A stretch of DNA of 64,000 nt from positions 1 to 64,000 of the forward strand of contig CAJWVJ010000002.1 in assembly GCA_913048595.1 (NCBI GenBank), in the 5' to 3' direction. The notes under the pieces are model-generated. The model was not told the DNA's origin. It did not search any database and saw only the letters and a program-made list of their open reading frames with translations. Positions 48,549 to 58,165 of the stretch are shown here, piece after piece. Position 1 is the stretch's first letter; each line of letters opens with the position of its first letter. Position numbers and translations under genes: made by a program. This DNA comes from an uncultured Alphaproteobacteria bacterium (lineage in GTDB: Bacteria; Pseudomonadota; Alphaproteobacteria; Puniceispirillales; Puniceispirillaceae).

Positions 48549-49484
48549 TCACACTGTCGGCGGCAAGGTGGCGCGCGCCTCTGTCGCCGCCTGGTGCGAT
48601 GCGGCGCGATGTTCGAAATAGATCATGGCCAGGCCGGCTCCCACAGTGATGCTGATCCCGATGGACGCCAGAAGATTGGGGAATTCGCCAAAGACAATCC
48701 ATCCCACCGCCGTGGCGACGGGAAGCTCGATATATTGCATCGGTGCCAGCGTCGCCGAAGGGGCGAAACGGACCGCGTAATTCATGCTGAGATGCGACAG
48801 GGTTCCGAACAGTCCGATCAGGCACAGCCACATGAACAGACGGCTGTCCACAGGCACGAATTGCAGATCGGCGATGCCGGAATCGCGCAGCAGCAGCCAG
48901 GCGAGCAGAAGCAGCCCCGAACTAACCAGCCCGCTTGCCGCCTGCAGGCAGACAGGATCGTAATCCTTGGCGATCTGCCGTGTCAGAAGGACAAGGGTGG
49001 CGAACAGGAAGGCGACCAGCAGCGGCAGCAGCGCGGGAAGGCCAACCGCCACAAAGCTTGGCTGGATGATCAGCAGGGTTCCGAAGAACCCCACCGTGCA
49101 GGCGGAAATCCGCCGGATGCCGACCTGCTCTCCAAGGAACAGCCAGCCCATCACCAGCATGATGAAGGGATAGACGAAGGCGATGGCCAGCGCGTCGGCA
49201 AGCGGCAGATAGCGAAGCGCGAAATACATCGTCGTAACACCCGCAATGTGGATGATGCTTCGCGCCAGAATGAGCCGGAGAACGCGGCCCGTCATGGTGA
49301 TGCGGCTTCTGGTCATCAGGATGATCGGGATGGGAAGCAGGAACTGCAGACTGTAGCGGAACAGCAGAATCATGATCATCGGGGTGACAAGGGCGATGGA
49401 TTTCGCTGCCGCGTCGCCCATCGGCGCGAACAGGCAGAATCCCAGCATGAACAGGATTCCGATTAGGGGGCGGTCGGTGATCAT
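48549..49484 (-). CDS. EamA/DMT family transporter
   Basis: Second drug/metabolite transporter (about 311 aa, ten helices, two EamA repeats), resembling the S-adenosylmethionine-uptake-type/RhaT-like group. Conserved positions include RY near the third helix (LLFRYSLQFLL), the end of the first repeat LGEQVGIRRISACTVGFFG and EFPNLLASIGISITVGAG in the second. The ATG at 49484 has AAGG upstream. It is 38 bases ahead of the dehalogenase gene, so the three leftward genes may form one operon. The C-terminal tail is a short polar extension. Confidence 0.85.
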   Translation of the reverse strand: MITDRPLIGILFMLGFCLFAPMGDAAAKSIALVTPMIMILLFRYSLQFLLPIPIILMTRSRITMTGRVLRLILARSIIHIAGVTTMYFALRYLPLADALAIAFVYPFIMLVMGWLFLGEQVGIRRISACTVGFFGTLLIIQPSFVAVGLPALLPLLVAFLFATLVLLTRQIAKDYDPVCLQAASGLVSSGLLLLAWLLLRDSGIADLQFVPVDSRLFMWLCLIGLFGTLSHLSMNYAVRFAPSATLAPMQYIELPVATAVGWIVFGEFPNLLASIGISITVGAGLAMIYFEHRAASHQAATEARATLPPTV

Positions 49485-49578
49485 CGGCGAACCTTGCGCC
49501 GCGCGTGGTTTGCGGTCAACAGAAAGCGCGGGCAATGCGTGTATGGCCAGTGCCACCTGCCAGGGCTAAGCTGAAGCC

Positions 49579-50307
49579 ATGGCTGTCGAGATTCTCGTGA
49601 TTGCGTTTGGATGTTTTGCCGCCTCGGCCGTCAATGCGGCCTTCGCCACGGGCGGTGTGCATCTGACACTGGCTGCCAGTTCAGCCGTTCTGCCGCTGGC
49701 TGCCGCCATCCCGCTTCAGGTGGCGCTGAACGCCACATCGCTGATCGCCAGGATCATCACCTGCTGGCGGCACATCCACTGGCCTGTCTTCTGGATGTTC
49801 GCGCCGACTGCGGCTGTTGGCGCGATCATCGGGGCGCGGGTGTTCATCAGCCTTGATGAAGGTGTCATCTCGCTTTGCCTTGGCGGGATTCTGCTGGCGC
49901 TGATCTGGCTTGTGCCGCGGGGCGTCACGCTGAAACTGCCGCGCCGCTTTGTCTATATCGGCGGCATACACGGGTTCTTCAGCACGATTTTCGGGGTCGG
50001 GATGTTCCTTCAGCCGGCGGTGCTGCGCACCGATCTGGCTAGATTGCAGATCACCGGCACTCTGGCGGCCTGCATCATGGCGCTGGAGGTGGTGAAGGCC
50101 GGCGGCTATGCCGGCTTCGGTTTCGATTATGCCGACTATCTGCCACATGTGCTGGCGGGGTCGGTAGCAAGCCTGGTCGGCAATGCAGCCGGGCACCGGC
50201 TTGGTCATCATGTCAGCGAGACGCGGTTCCGCCTGATCTTCAAACTGATCGTGACGCTTGTCGGCGTCAGGCTTGTGATGAAAGGCGCGCTGCTGCTTGC
50301 CGGCTAG
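49579..50307 (+). CDS. TSUP (TauE/SafE) family permease
   Basis: Sulfite exporter TauE/SafE (TSUP) family membrane protein (242 aa, about eight helices). N- and C-terminal halves each carry the family pattern; the second repeat has GIHGFFSTIFGVGMFLQPAVLR. Members export sulfite, sulfoacetate or other organosulfonates, or import sulfur compounds; the substrate here is unknown. It diverges from the second EamA gene by 94 bases. Confidence 0.87.
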   Translation: MAVEILVIAFGCFAASAVNAAFATGGVHLTLAASSAVLPLAAAIPLQVALNATSLIARIITCWRHIHWPVFWMFAPTAAVGAIIGARVFISLDEGVISLCLGGILLALIWLVPRGVTLKLPRRFVYIGGIHGFFSTIFGVGMFLQPAVLRTDLARLQITGTLAACIMALEVVKAGGYAGFGFDYADYLPHVLAGSVASLVGNAAGHRLGHHVSETRFRLIFKLIVTLVGVRLVMKGALLLAG

Positions 50308-50329
50308 GTGACGCGGGCAGGGGGCCGGC

Positions 50330-51697
50330 CTATTCCGCCAGCTTGTAGCTTACCGTCACCGACATATCGCTTCGCTTGTAGTCATATTGCATGATGTTGG
50401 AATCATTTTTCGTTGTCGAAGCGCTCAACCCGATCATCATACTGCCAAGTCTGTCTGACAGGGCCAGGCCGGAAAGCTGCAGGCCCAGGCTGTGGACGGT
50501 TTGCGAGTCACGGCGGAATTTCCGGCTGGTCGGTTCCTGATTGCCGTATTTCGCGTCATAGGCGCTGACCGAGGCGGTCACGCGGCTGTATCTGGTCGGC
50601 GATACGGCGATTCCGGCCATGATCCCCTTTGTCCTGTTTGCATTTGCCATTAGGGCGTTGAAAGCGGTGGTGCCGGGGGTGCGCCGCGACTCCGTCAGGT
50701 TGAAGGTGCTGTGACTTCCTTCGGCGAACAGCGCGAAACGCGACAGGAAGGTCCGCGAGATACCAAGCCTGTAGTCACGCGAATGGCCGTCATTCTGGTC
50801 CGCCGTGGTGAAGGCTGCGGAGGAGACGCGGTTGATGATGCTGTACTTGGCCGACAGATAGCTCTGCAGCCCAAAGGGAAGGCTGTGTCCTGCCGTCACG
50901 CCGCCGCTGATCACATTGCTGTCGGATGACGTCTTCGACAATGTTTCCGAGACCCGCGCATTTGGCGAGAGCCGCAGGCTGCCAAGCTTCAGTGACGCGC
51001 CGGTAAAGACACTTGTCGTGCCGCTTGTCAGATATTCATATTTGCGGCCCCGCTTTTCCTGATGCGAAGCGCCGATGGTCAGGCTGTCGCAGTCCTGATT
51101 GGCGAATTCGTAGGTTGCGGCGACCGACAGCCCGGCGGTGGTGGCCAGTTCGCGAATGGTCTTCCGGGCACCGCCGAAGGGTTCATAGGTGCTTGTCGAG
51201 TTGGCGGCACCCGGCGACAGCTTGAATTCAAGACGTCCGGATGAGGGGTAGCTGTTGGCATTGTCGCTGCCGCTCATTCCGATCGAGGCCGACACGATCG
51301 TGCGCCAGCGTCTGGCACGCCCGTCGATGATCGAGGTCAGCTCGGCAACACGCGCCTTCTGGTCGGCGGCGAGGGGTAGCTGCGCCAGCGCCTCAAGCTC
51401 GCCGGCGGCAAGCGTGTCATTGCCCAGATTCACCAGAATTTCAGCGCGGATCAGACGAAGCCCGACATCCGCGGGGCGTTGATTGACCAGACGTTCCACG
51501 GCTGACAGGGCGGCGGGAAGATCGCCCCCGGCCAGACGTTTGGAAATGAACTGCTGGTTCAGCCTCTGATTGTCCAGATCGGCAAGGATATCCATCCAGT
51601 CGACCTCGGCACGCACCGGGGCGGCCATGAACAGCGACAGCACCGATGCCGCAATCGCGGCAACAAGGGACCGCTTCCAGAAAATCACGCCTGTCAT
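50330..51697 (-). CDS. TPR plus outer-membrane beta-barrel protein
   Basis: Secreted protein (455 aa) with a signal peptide ending near residue 30 (MAAPVRAE), a TPR-like helical part at about 40-120 (LPAALSAVERLVNQRPADVGLRLIRAEILVNLG) and then a long region of alternating polar and hydrophobic strands typical of an outer-membrane barrel (for example SLTIGASHQEKRGRKYEYLT, KLGSLRLSPNARVSETL, ending DMSVTVSYKLAE). The layout resembles the DUF560/Slam family that secretes surface lipoproteins (type XI secretion), but sequence similarity is not certain by eye. It starts inside the stop of the FecR frame (ATGA), so it is coupled to that gene. Confidence 0.65.
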   Translation of the reverse strand: MTGVIFWKRSLVAAIAASVLSLFMAAPVRAEVDWMDILADLDNQRLNQQFISKRLAGGDLPAALSAVERLVNQRPADVGLRLIRAEILVNLGNDTLAAGELEALAQLPLAADQKARVAELTSIIDGRARRWRTIVSASIGMSGSDNANSYPSSGRLEFKLSPGAANSTSTYEPFGGARKTIRELATTAGLSVAATYEFANQDCDSLTIGASHQEKRGRKYEYLTSGTTSVFTGASLKLGSLRLSPNARVSETLSKTSSDSNVISGGVTAGHSLPFGLQSYLSAKYSIINRVSSAAFTTADQNDGHSRDYRLGISRTFLSRFALFAEGSHSTFNLTESRRTPGTTAFNALMANANRTKGIMAGIAVSPTRYSRVTASVSAYDAKYGNQEPTSRKFRRDSQTVHSLGLQLSGLALSDRLGSMMIGLSASTTKNDSNIMQYDYKRSDMSVTVSYKLAE

Positions 51698-53322
51698 TGT
51701 GAGCCCATCCCGTGGACAGTGCCCTCTGCCAGTGTGGTACCGTCAGGCTTTTCGATATTGATTTCGTGGCTGGCGATATTTCCGGTGGATGCAGCCGCGC
51801 TGTCGTCCCCGCCGATGGCGAAGTTGGACAGATAGGCATCGCTTCGCAGCACAATGGATCCGGGCAGGCTGCCGCCGCCCTGGTTGGTCATGGTGACGCT
51901 GCTCACGCCATCGCTGGTCCAGTCGATCTGGTTGTACATGGCATCGTCACCAACCTGCGCGCCCGTCTGGCTCATCCCGTAGGGCTGAAGCGATGCCGCG
52001 CTGTCGTATTCGGCGCGGGTCTGGGCAAAACCGATCAGCTGCTGGCCGTTGGCCTCGGTGACGATGCTGTTGCTAAGCGGGCTGGACGCGCTGTAATCGA
52101 TGGTCACATCCATCTAGAAGGCGATGTTTGTGTCGACCGAGCCGTCGCCGCTGTAATCAAGCGTCGTACTGCCGTTCGAAATCACCGTCTTGATGGTGCC
52201 GTTGGCGAAATTCCAGGTGTTGGTGACGTCGTAGCTGCCGCCGCATCCGGACGCGCCGCTGTTCACGCAGGCGATGGCCACATCATTGGCCTGATAGACC
52301 GCCGATCCGGTCAACCCGCCATTGCGAAGCTGGTCGATGTTGGTATCGCCGAGATATTGCGCCCCGCCGCCAAACAGGGCGGCCGCGCCCGCGCCCAGAT
52401 TGATGCCGGCAATATCCATGTCGTCCGAGCCGGCTTCGCCTTAGGTGACAGCCGTGGACAGGGCGGTGAAGACCGCTTCGAGAATTTCGGTGTCATTGGT
52501 GACGGTGGCGTCGCCGGCCGTGGCGCTGGCGATGCTGGCGCCAAGGTCGCTGTTGACGACAATCTGGTCCGGAATCCCGTCATCATCCGAGTCGATGGCG
52601 GGCACAACCTCCAGGCTGTCCACCCCGAGGGCTACGGCAATCTCGGTTGCCGCATCCTCGCCGGTGCTGGCCTCGATGGCCTCGATGGCTTCAGGCGTGG
52701 CCGGTTCGGGCGTCGCCGGCGGCTGGTCGGGAAGAATGGTGGTAGCAAAATTCGGGCGGGTCAGATCAACGCTGCCAAAGCTGTTGGTGACTTTCACCGC
52801 GCCAAGCGAGGCGCCGAAATTATTTGGTCCCGGCCCGACCAGGACCACCTGGCTGGCGCCGTCCTCATCGACAATCCCGGCAACCTGCGTGCCGCGGATG
52901 CTGAGGCTGGCTGTGGGAAGTGTGACCTTCATCGCCTTCGGGCTGGATTTCGCCAGCTTGCCCGAGACAAAGCGAAACGCGCCCCTGGTGATGTTGGTGG
53001 TCATCGACCCGGTCTGCGAGGCCGGGTCGTAAACGAATTCATCTATGACCAGGCGGGCGCCGCTGCCAAGCGTGAAGACGGTTTCGTCAACAAGCATGAT
53101 CTGCATCCGGCCCCCTGACGCGACCTCGATTTCATCGCCAAGGAAGATTTTCGTACCAGAGAAAAGCTGGCCGACGCTGGCTTCACCCTCGACGGCCGAG
53201 ACCCGCACGACATCCCCACGAAGGGCTGCCGCGACACCAATGAATTCCGCCGCCGCCAATCCGGCGAAACCCGCCAGTGCAGCCCAGACACAGACCCCGC
53301 CCACAACAGAGACAACACGCAT
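51694..53322 (-). pseudogene. FecR-domain surface protein with two in-frame stop codons
   Basis: One reading frame (543 codons) interrupted by TAA at 52441-52443 and TAG at 52114-52116 with no frameshift. The first part has a signal peptide (VVSVVGGVCVWAALAGFAGLA) and a FecR domain (GDEIEVASGGRMQIMLVDET, then LSIRGTQVAGIVDEDG), then a Pro/Glu-rich linker and a DSDDDGIPD calcium-loop-like motif. The parts after the stops continue as beta-rich sequence with LTGSAVYQAND, a DYSGDGSVDTN loop and EGTVHGMGSQ, reminiscent of TbpB-like surface barrels. Neither downstream ATG (52419, 52113) has a ribosome site. The final stop overlaps the barrel gene by ATGA. It could be a recent pseudogene, a recoded gene, or sequence errors. 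Confidence 0.7.
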
Positions 53323-53391
53323 GAAACAAACCCGCGCAACCAGAAAACGGCCGCAAATCTCACATGGTTGAAATCTGCGGTCACGGAATGT

Positions 53392-53403
53392 TTGATAGAT
53401 CAA
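53392..53403. promoter_or_regulatory. TTGAT-N2-ATCAA palindrome upstream of the FecR gene
   Basis: A perfect 5+5 inverted repeat TTGAT/ATCAA with a 2-base centre sits about 70 bases ahead of the FecR start in an AT-rich pocket. The arms match the FNR half-site, but FNR sites have a 4-base centre, so a different dimeric regulator is more likely. Confidence 0.3.
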
Positions 53404-53422
53404 TTAATTTTTTTGAATTTGC

Positions 53423-54634
53423 CTACATGCAACTGAAAACTGTCTCGCGCCCCGGTATCGGATGGCGGGGAATCAGCAGGGCCAGCACAAGCGAGGCACC
53501 GGCCAGAAGCGCGGCCAGAACGAAGACCGACGCTTGCGAGGTTACCCACAGATAGCCGAGCGCTGCCGGCAGCACGACGGCGGCAATATGATTGATGGTG
53601 AAGGCCACCGCCGCCGTCGGGGCGATGTCGGCCGGATCGGCGATCTTCTGGAAATAGGTCTTCTGCGCGAAGGCCAGCGCGAAAAACAGATGATCGATGA
53701 CATAGAGCGCCGCTGCCATTGCCGCGCCCCATCCGAACCAGTAGATGCCGCCATAGGCGATGAACACGCCGATCAGGCCCGCATATTCGAAGGCAAGCGA
53801 CCATTTCTCGCCAATCCGGTTGATCATCCAGCCCATCATCGGCGCGAACAGGATGTTGGCGGCGTAGTTGATTAGGAACAGGAAGGTCAGCTCGTGTACG
53901 GCCAAGCCGAAATGCTCGACCATCATGAAGGCGGCAAACACCATGAAAATCTGCCGCCGCGCGCCAGACATGAACTGCAGCGTGTAATAGAGCCAGTAGC
54001 GGCGTCGCAGGATCAGCCTGTTATGCTGCGGTGTGTCCATCGGGAAGGCGGGATAGGCAAGCCAGCAATAGACGGCGATGGCAACGGTGATGCCGCCGCC
54101 GGCCATATAGACGGCGTCATAGCCCAACCCGCCCCATTTGAAGATGACGGCGATCAGCCCGTAGGCCAGAAGCGAGGATGCCGATCCCGCCGCCACTAGC
54201 CAGCCGATGACTTGTGGCGCGCGTTTCTTGTCGATCCATTGAAGCTGCAGCGACTGGTTGACCGTTTCGTAATAGTGAAAGCCGATGGAGCCGATCAGGG
54301 TCGTGATCAGCAGCCCGGCAAAGCTGGGGAAGAGGGACGTCACCGCGACGGCGGCGCCGAGCGCGACAAGCGCCAGCAGCGCCAGCGTCTGCTCGCGCAT
54401 TACAACAAGCACAAGGATGACCCCGACAGCGAAGAATCCCGGGATTTCGCGGACGGTCTGAAGCCAGCCGATCTCGATGCCGGAGAAGTGCGCGACCTCG
54501 ACCGTGAAATTGTTCAGCAGCGCAAGCCAGGTCGAAAACCCGAGCGGCATCGCGAAGGCCATCAGGAACAGCAGCCCGACAGGGCTGCGGCGCCGGGCAA
54601 GGGCCTCGCGGAAGGTGGCGACAAGAACGGTCAT
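53423..54634 (-). CDS. MFS transporter
   Basis: Major facilitator superfamily permease (403 aa, about twelve helices), with a loop between helices 2 and 3 region and the mid-protein cytoplasmic segment DTPQHNRLILRRRYWLYY. No family-specific substrate signature is visible. The ATG at 54634 gives a normal short N-terminus; the open frame upstream into the divergent promoter region is not conserved in type. It faces the sulfatase gene across 184 bases, hinting at transport of the sulfatase substrate or product. Confidence 0.82.
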   Translation of the reverse strand: MTVLVATFREALARRRSPVGLLFLMAFAMPLGFSTWLALLNNFTVEVAHFSGIEIGWLQTVREIPGFFAVGVILVLVVMREQTLALLALVALGAAVAVTSLFPSFAGLLITTLIGSIGFHYYETVNQSLQLQWIDKKRAPQVIGWLVAAGSASSLLAYGLIAVIFKWGGLGYDAVYMAGGGITVAIAVYCWLAYPAFPMDTPQHNRLILRRRYWLYYTLQFMSGARRQIFMVFAAFMMVEHFGLAVHELTFLFLINYAANILFAPMMGWMINRIGEKWSLAFEYAGLIGVFIAYGGIYWFGWGAAMAAALYVIDHLFFALAFAQKTYFQKIADPADIAPTAAVAFTINHIAAVVLPAALGYLWVTSQASVFVLAALLAGASLVLALLIPRHPIPGRETVFSCM

Positions 54635-54818
54635 GCGGCGTGGGGTCCCGATGCAGGTGAGGCCGCACCTTACACCGCTTTGCCGGCAACCGCCATTTCG
54701 GAACAGTGGCGGTGATGAAGCCGATCGCCGCATGTTCGGTATTCCGTGGCAGTTGATTTTGCTTCTATCCCGACAAAAGCCCTGTATTCTTTCGATAACA
54801 AGACAGCAGGATCCGCCC

Positions 54819-56387
54819 ATGACCACGCAGACCCGCCCGAATTTTTTGTTCATCATGACCGACCAGCTTCGCAGCGACTGGCTTGGCTGTGCCGGCCATC
54901 CGGTGGTGAAAACCCCCCATATCGACGCGCTTGCGGCCGTCGGGATACGGTTCAGGAATTTTCAGGCCACATCGCCTGTGTGCATGCCGAACCGGGCCTC
55001 GTTCATGACCGGGCGTTACCCGTCCACCCACGGGCTTCGCTACAATGGCTGCCTCTTGCCGCTGGACACGAATTGCTTCACCGACGTGCTGCGGGCGGGC
55101 GGCTATCGCACCGCGTCGATCGGCAAGAGCCATCTTCAGCCCTTTACCGTCGACGCGCCGCTTCGCGACGCCGATACGACCAAGAGGCTTGTCGCCGAGG
55201 CGCGCCGCCCGGTGGACGGCAATTACAGCCAGGAACAGCCATCCTCCTATCAGGGGGACACGCCTTTCGCCTTCGATCTTCCCTATTACGGGTTCGACCA
55301 TGTCGATATGGTGACCGGGCATGGCGACAGATGCGGCGGCCACTATCGGCAATGGTTCCGGCAGAACTGCCCCGACTGGGAAGCCATGCAGGACCCGGCC
55401 AACGAGCTGGCGCATGACTACACCTGCCCGCAGGCCTGCCGTACGCCGGTGCCCGAGGAATTCTACCCCACTCGCTATGTCGGCATGCAGGCGGCGGAGT
55501 GGATCGGCGGCCAGGCAGGCTCCGATGATCCCTTCTTCGCCTATGTCTCGTTTCCCGACCCGCACCATCCTTTCAATCCACCGGGAAAATACTGGGACAT
55601 GTACCATCCCGACCAGTTCGAGGTTTCGCTTCCCTATGAGGCGCACCAGAACCCGCCGCCGCCCCTTCGCTGGATGCACGAGCAATGGCAGGAAGGCGCC
55701 AAGGCGCGGAGCAAGACCACAGCGCGCCGTGTTGACGAGCAGCATCTTCGCGAGGCGATGGCGCTGACGGCCGGCATGATCACGATGATCGATGACGAGA
55801 TCGGGCGGCTTATTGAAGTGCTTAGGGATACAGGCCAGTTTGAAAACACCGTGATCTGCTTCAATTCGGACCATGGAGATTATCTGGGTGACTACTCGCT
55901 CCTTCTGAAAGGTGCCTTGCCGTTCCGGTCGATCACCGATGTGCCGATGATCTGGTCCGACCCGGCCTCGCGGCAAGGGCGCGAGACAGAGGCGCTGGCC
56001 ACGACCATCGATCTGCCGGCCACCATCCTCGACCGGGCCGGATTCGCTCCCTATAACGGTATGCAGGGAACAAGCTTCCTGCCGGTGATCGAGGGCGCGG
56101 ACAGGCATCACGACGCGGTGCTGTGCGAATTCAACGATCTTGGGGCAAGGCTGGGGTTTGAACGGCCGGCGCGGGTGCGCAGCATCCGCACGGCACGCTG
56201 GCGCTTCACCCTGTATCAGGGCGAGTCGTGGGGCGAGCTCTATGATCTCGCCGCCGATCCGCGTGAGACGCATAATCTGTGGGACAGCCCCGATCACAGC
56301 GAGGTAAGGGCGGAGCTGGCGCTGGAGCTGGCCCATATGCTGGCCGGTCAGATGGATGAAAGCCCGATTTCACGCCTGATGGCGTGA
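54819..56387 (+). CDS. Type I sulfatase (formylglycine-dependent)
   Basis: Sulfatase-family hydrolase (522 aa) with the formylglycine motif Cys55-M-P-N-Arg59 (CMPNRASFMTGRYPSTHG), metal ligands in the N-terminal FIMTDQLRSD and in NSDHGDYLG. No signal peptide is visible, so it is likely cytoplasmic. It could be an arylsulfatase, choline-sulfatase-like or phosphonate monoester hydrolase; the exact subfamily is not clear by eye. An AGCAGG site precedes the ATG. It needs a formylglycine-generating enzyme encoded elsewhere. Its neighbours are an MFS transporter (divergent) and uronate genes (convergent). Confidence 0.88.
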   Translation: MTTQTRPNFLFIMTDQLRSDWLGCAGHPVVKTPHIDALAAVGIRFRNFQATSPVCMPNRASFMTGRYPSTHGLRYNGCLLPLDTNCFTDVLRAGGYRTASIGKSHLQPFTVDAPLRDADTTKRLVAEARRPVDGNYSQEQPSSYQGDTPFAFDLPYYGFDHVDMVTGHGDRCGGHYRQWFRQNCPDWEAMQDPANELAHDYTCPQACRTPVPEEFYPTRYVGMQAAEWIGGQAGSDDPFFAYVSFPDPHHPFNPPGKYWDMYHPDQFEVSLPYEAHQNPPPPLRWMHEQWQEGAKARSKTTARRVDEQHLREAMALTAGMITMIDDEIGRLIEVLRDTGQFENTVICFNSDHGDYLGDYSLLLKGALPFRSITDVPMIWSDPASRQGRETEALATTIDLPATILDRAGFAPYNGMQGTSFLPVIEGADRHHDAVLCEFNDLGARLGFERPARVRSIRTARWRFTLYQGESWGELYDLAADPRETHNLWDSPDHSEVRAELALELAHMLAGQMDESPISRLMA

Positions 56388-56405
56388 CCGCCCCGCATCG
56401 CCGGT

Positions 56406-58037
56406 TCAACCGCCCCGCTGACGCGGCATCAGCACAAAATCCCATGGCGATGGCACTTCGCCAAGCGGCACCTCGATGATGCTTGGACCGTCATAAAGCA
56501 GGGCTGTCTCGATGGCGCCGCGAAGCTGGTTCGGGCTTGTCGCCAGCAGGCCTTGCGCCCCGAAGGATTCGGCAAGCGAGATGAAGTCCGGACTGCTGAG
56601 GTCCGAGGCGATCAGCCGCGAATCATAATTGTCCATCTGCAGGCGGCGGACATTGCCGAAGGCGTGATCATTGAAGATCACGGTGGTCAGCGGGATGTTG
56701 TGATGCACCGCCGTGGCCAGTTCGCTGATGGTGAACAGGGCGCCGCCATCGCCGCTGATCGACAGCACCGGCACATCGCGGCGGGCATGCGCAACGCCAA
56801 GCGCCGTCGCGAACCCGTAGCCAAGCGTTCCCTGATAGCCGGTCGAGATGAAACTCCGCGGATGAAAGCTCGGGAAGGCGAAGCGCGAGACATAGCCTGT
56901 CTGGGTCAGTTCGTCGACAAAGATTCCGTCACGCGGCAGCGCATCGCGGATGGCGCCAAGCCATTCCAGCTGCGGGCCGAGACGTTCCGTATATTCGGCC
57001 TGGCGGCGCGCCTTGGCATCGGCGACACGCGCCGCCCAGTCGTGATTGGGGTCGGCTGTCTGATCAAGCGCCCTGATCAGCATCGGCAGGGCATCCGAAA
57101 GCCTGGCATGGATGCCGACATCGACCGGCGCGCTTCTGCCGATCTGGTTCTTGTCGATGTCGATATGGATGATCTTCATATCCGCGTCATGGCCCCACGA
57201 CATCACCTGGCTCTGTAGGCGTGTGCCAAGTCCGATGACAAGGTCGGTGTCCGGCCACAGGCTGTGCGCCACCGGCATGCCGATGGAGTTCGGGTCGTCC
57301 GAGGGGATGACGCCATGGCCGGTGCGAAAGGCGACCGCCGGTGCGCCGATCCGCGCGGCAAGCTGGCGGACAAGGCCGGAATCATCCTGGGCGCCGCCGC
57401 CGACCACGATCATCGGGGCCCGCGCGGCCGCGATCATCGACGCGGCCCGCTCGATGGCGTCGCTGTCGACGACCGGGGCAGGCCGTCCCGGCGGTGCCAG
57501 ATCACCGATCTCGGCCGTCACCGCCTGGGTCCAGAGATTCACGGCGATTTCCAGCCCGACCGGCTGTGGTCGTCCCGAGACCAGCGAGGTGAAGGCCTCG
57601 ACCATATGGCGGGCGGCATCCTCGCCACCGGTGACACGGTGGCTTGTCTTGGTCAGCCGTTCCAGAATTCCGATCTGGTCGGGTATTTCGTGAAGAAGGC
57701 CATGGCCCTTGCCCTGCGCGCCTGTCGGGATCTGCCCGACAAGCGCCAGCACCGGCGCGTTCAGCGCATAGGCGGTGGAAAGGGCGGCGGTGGTGTTGAG
57801 AAAGCCAGGTCCCGGCACAACGCAATAGGCCTGCGGCTCGCCGGTGGCCAGCGCGGCCCCGGTGGCCATATAGGCGGCGCCCTGTTCATGGCGGGTCTGG
57901 ATCGGGGTGATGGCGTCCGTATGGTCAAAAAGCGCGTTGAAAAAATGGTCATTCTGGACGCCAGGCAGGCAGTAGAGCTGGGTGATGCCATTGGTAATCA
58001 GGGTCTCTACGGCAAGCTCGGCGATGGTCGTTGTCAT
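56406..58037 (-). CDS. ThDP-dependent enzyme, acetolactate synthase-like
   Basis: Thiamine diphosphate enzyme (543 aa) of the acetolactate synthase/benzoylformate decarboxylase superfamily. The catalytic Glu51 lies in RHEQGAAYMATG, and the ThDP motif GDGGALFT...FNDHAFGNVRRLQ is in the C-terminal domain. The middle domain (about 190-340) lacks obvious FAD-specific features. Substrate is uncertain: it is not a typical biosynthetic IlvB, and its position behind uxuB and uxaC suggests sugar-acid or carbonyl metabolism. It lies 128 bases after uxuB on the same strand. Confidence 0.82.
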   Translation of the reverse strand: MTTTIAELAVETLITNGITQLYCLPGVQNDHFFNALFDHTDAITPIQTRHEQGAAYMATGAALATGEPQAYCVVPGPGFLNTTAALSTAYALNAPVLALVGQIPTGAQGKGHGLLHEIPDQIGILERLTKTSHRVTGGEDAARHMVEAFTSLVSGRPQPVGLEIAVNLWTQAVTAEIGDLAPPGRPAPVVDSDAIERAASMIAAARAPMIVVGGGAQDDSGLVRQLAARIGAPAVAFRTGHGVIPSDDPNSIGMPVAHSLWPDTDLVIGLGTRLQSQVMSWGHDADMKIIHIDIDKNQIGRSAPVDVGIHARLSDALPMLIRALDQTADPNHDWAARVADAKARRQAEYTERLGPQLEWLGAIRDALPRDGIFVDELTQTGYVSRFAFPSFHPRSFISTGYQGTLGYGFATALGVAHARRDVPVLSISGDGGALFTISELATAVHHNIPLTTVIFNDHAFGNVRRLQMDNYDSRLIASDLSSPDFISLAESFGAQGLLATSPNQLRGAIETALLYDGPSIIEVPLGEVPSPWDFVLMPRQRGG

Positions 58038-58165
58038 GTGATGGTCCGTTTAGGTCTGCGCGCGCCGTCACGGCGGCGGGTTGTCGCATCAGGCTGAGCC
58101 GATGCGCCCGGGCTGTCAATCTCCGGGGTATGGTGTCTGCCACACAATTCTGACAGCACACCTGG

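Noticed and set aside
53364-53555. Plus-strand 63-codon open frame between the FecR and MFS genes
   Set aside because: It overlaps the MFS 3' end, has no ribosome site or conserved sequence, and lies in an AT-rich promoter pocket.
54765-56336. A 523-codon open frame antisense to the sulfatase
   Set aside because: The sulfatase on the plus strand has catalytic motifs; the antisense product has no recognisable motif and the typical R/G/H-rich shadow composition.
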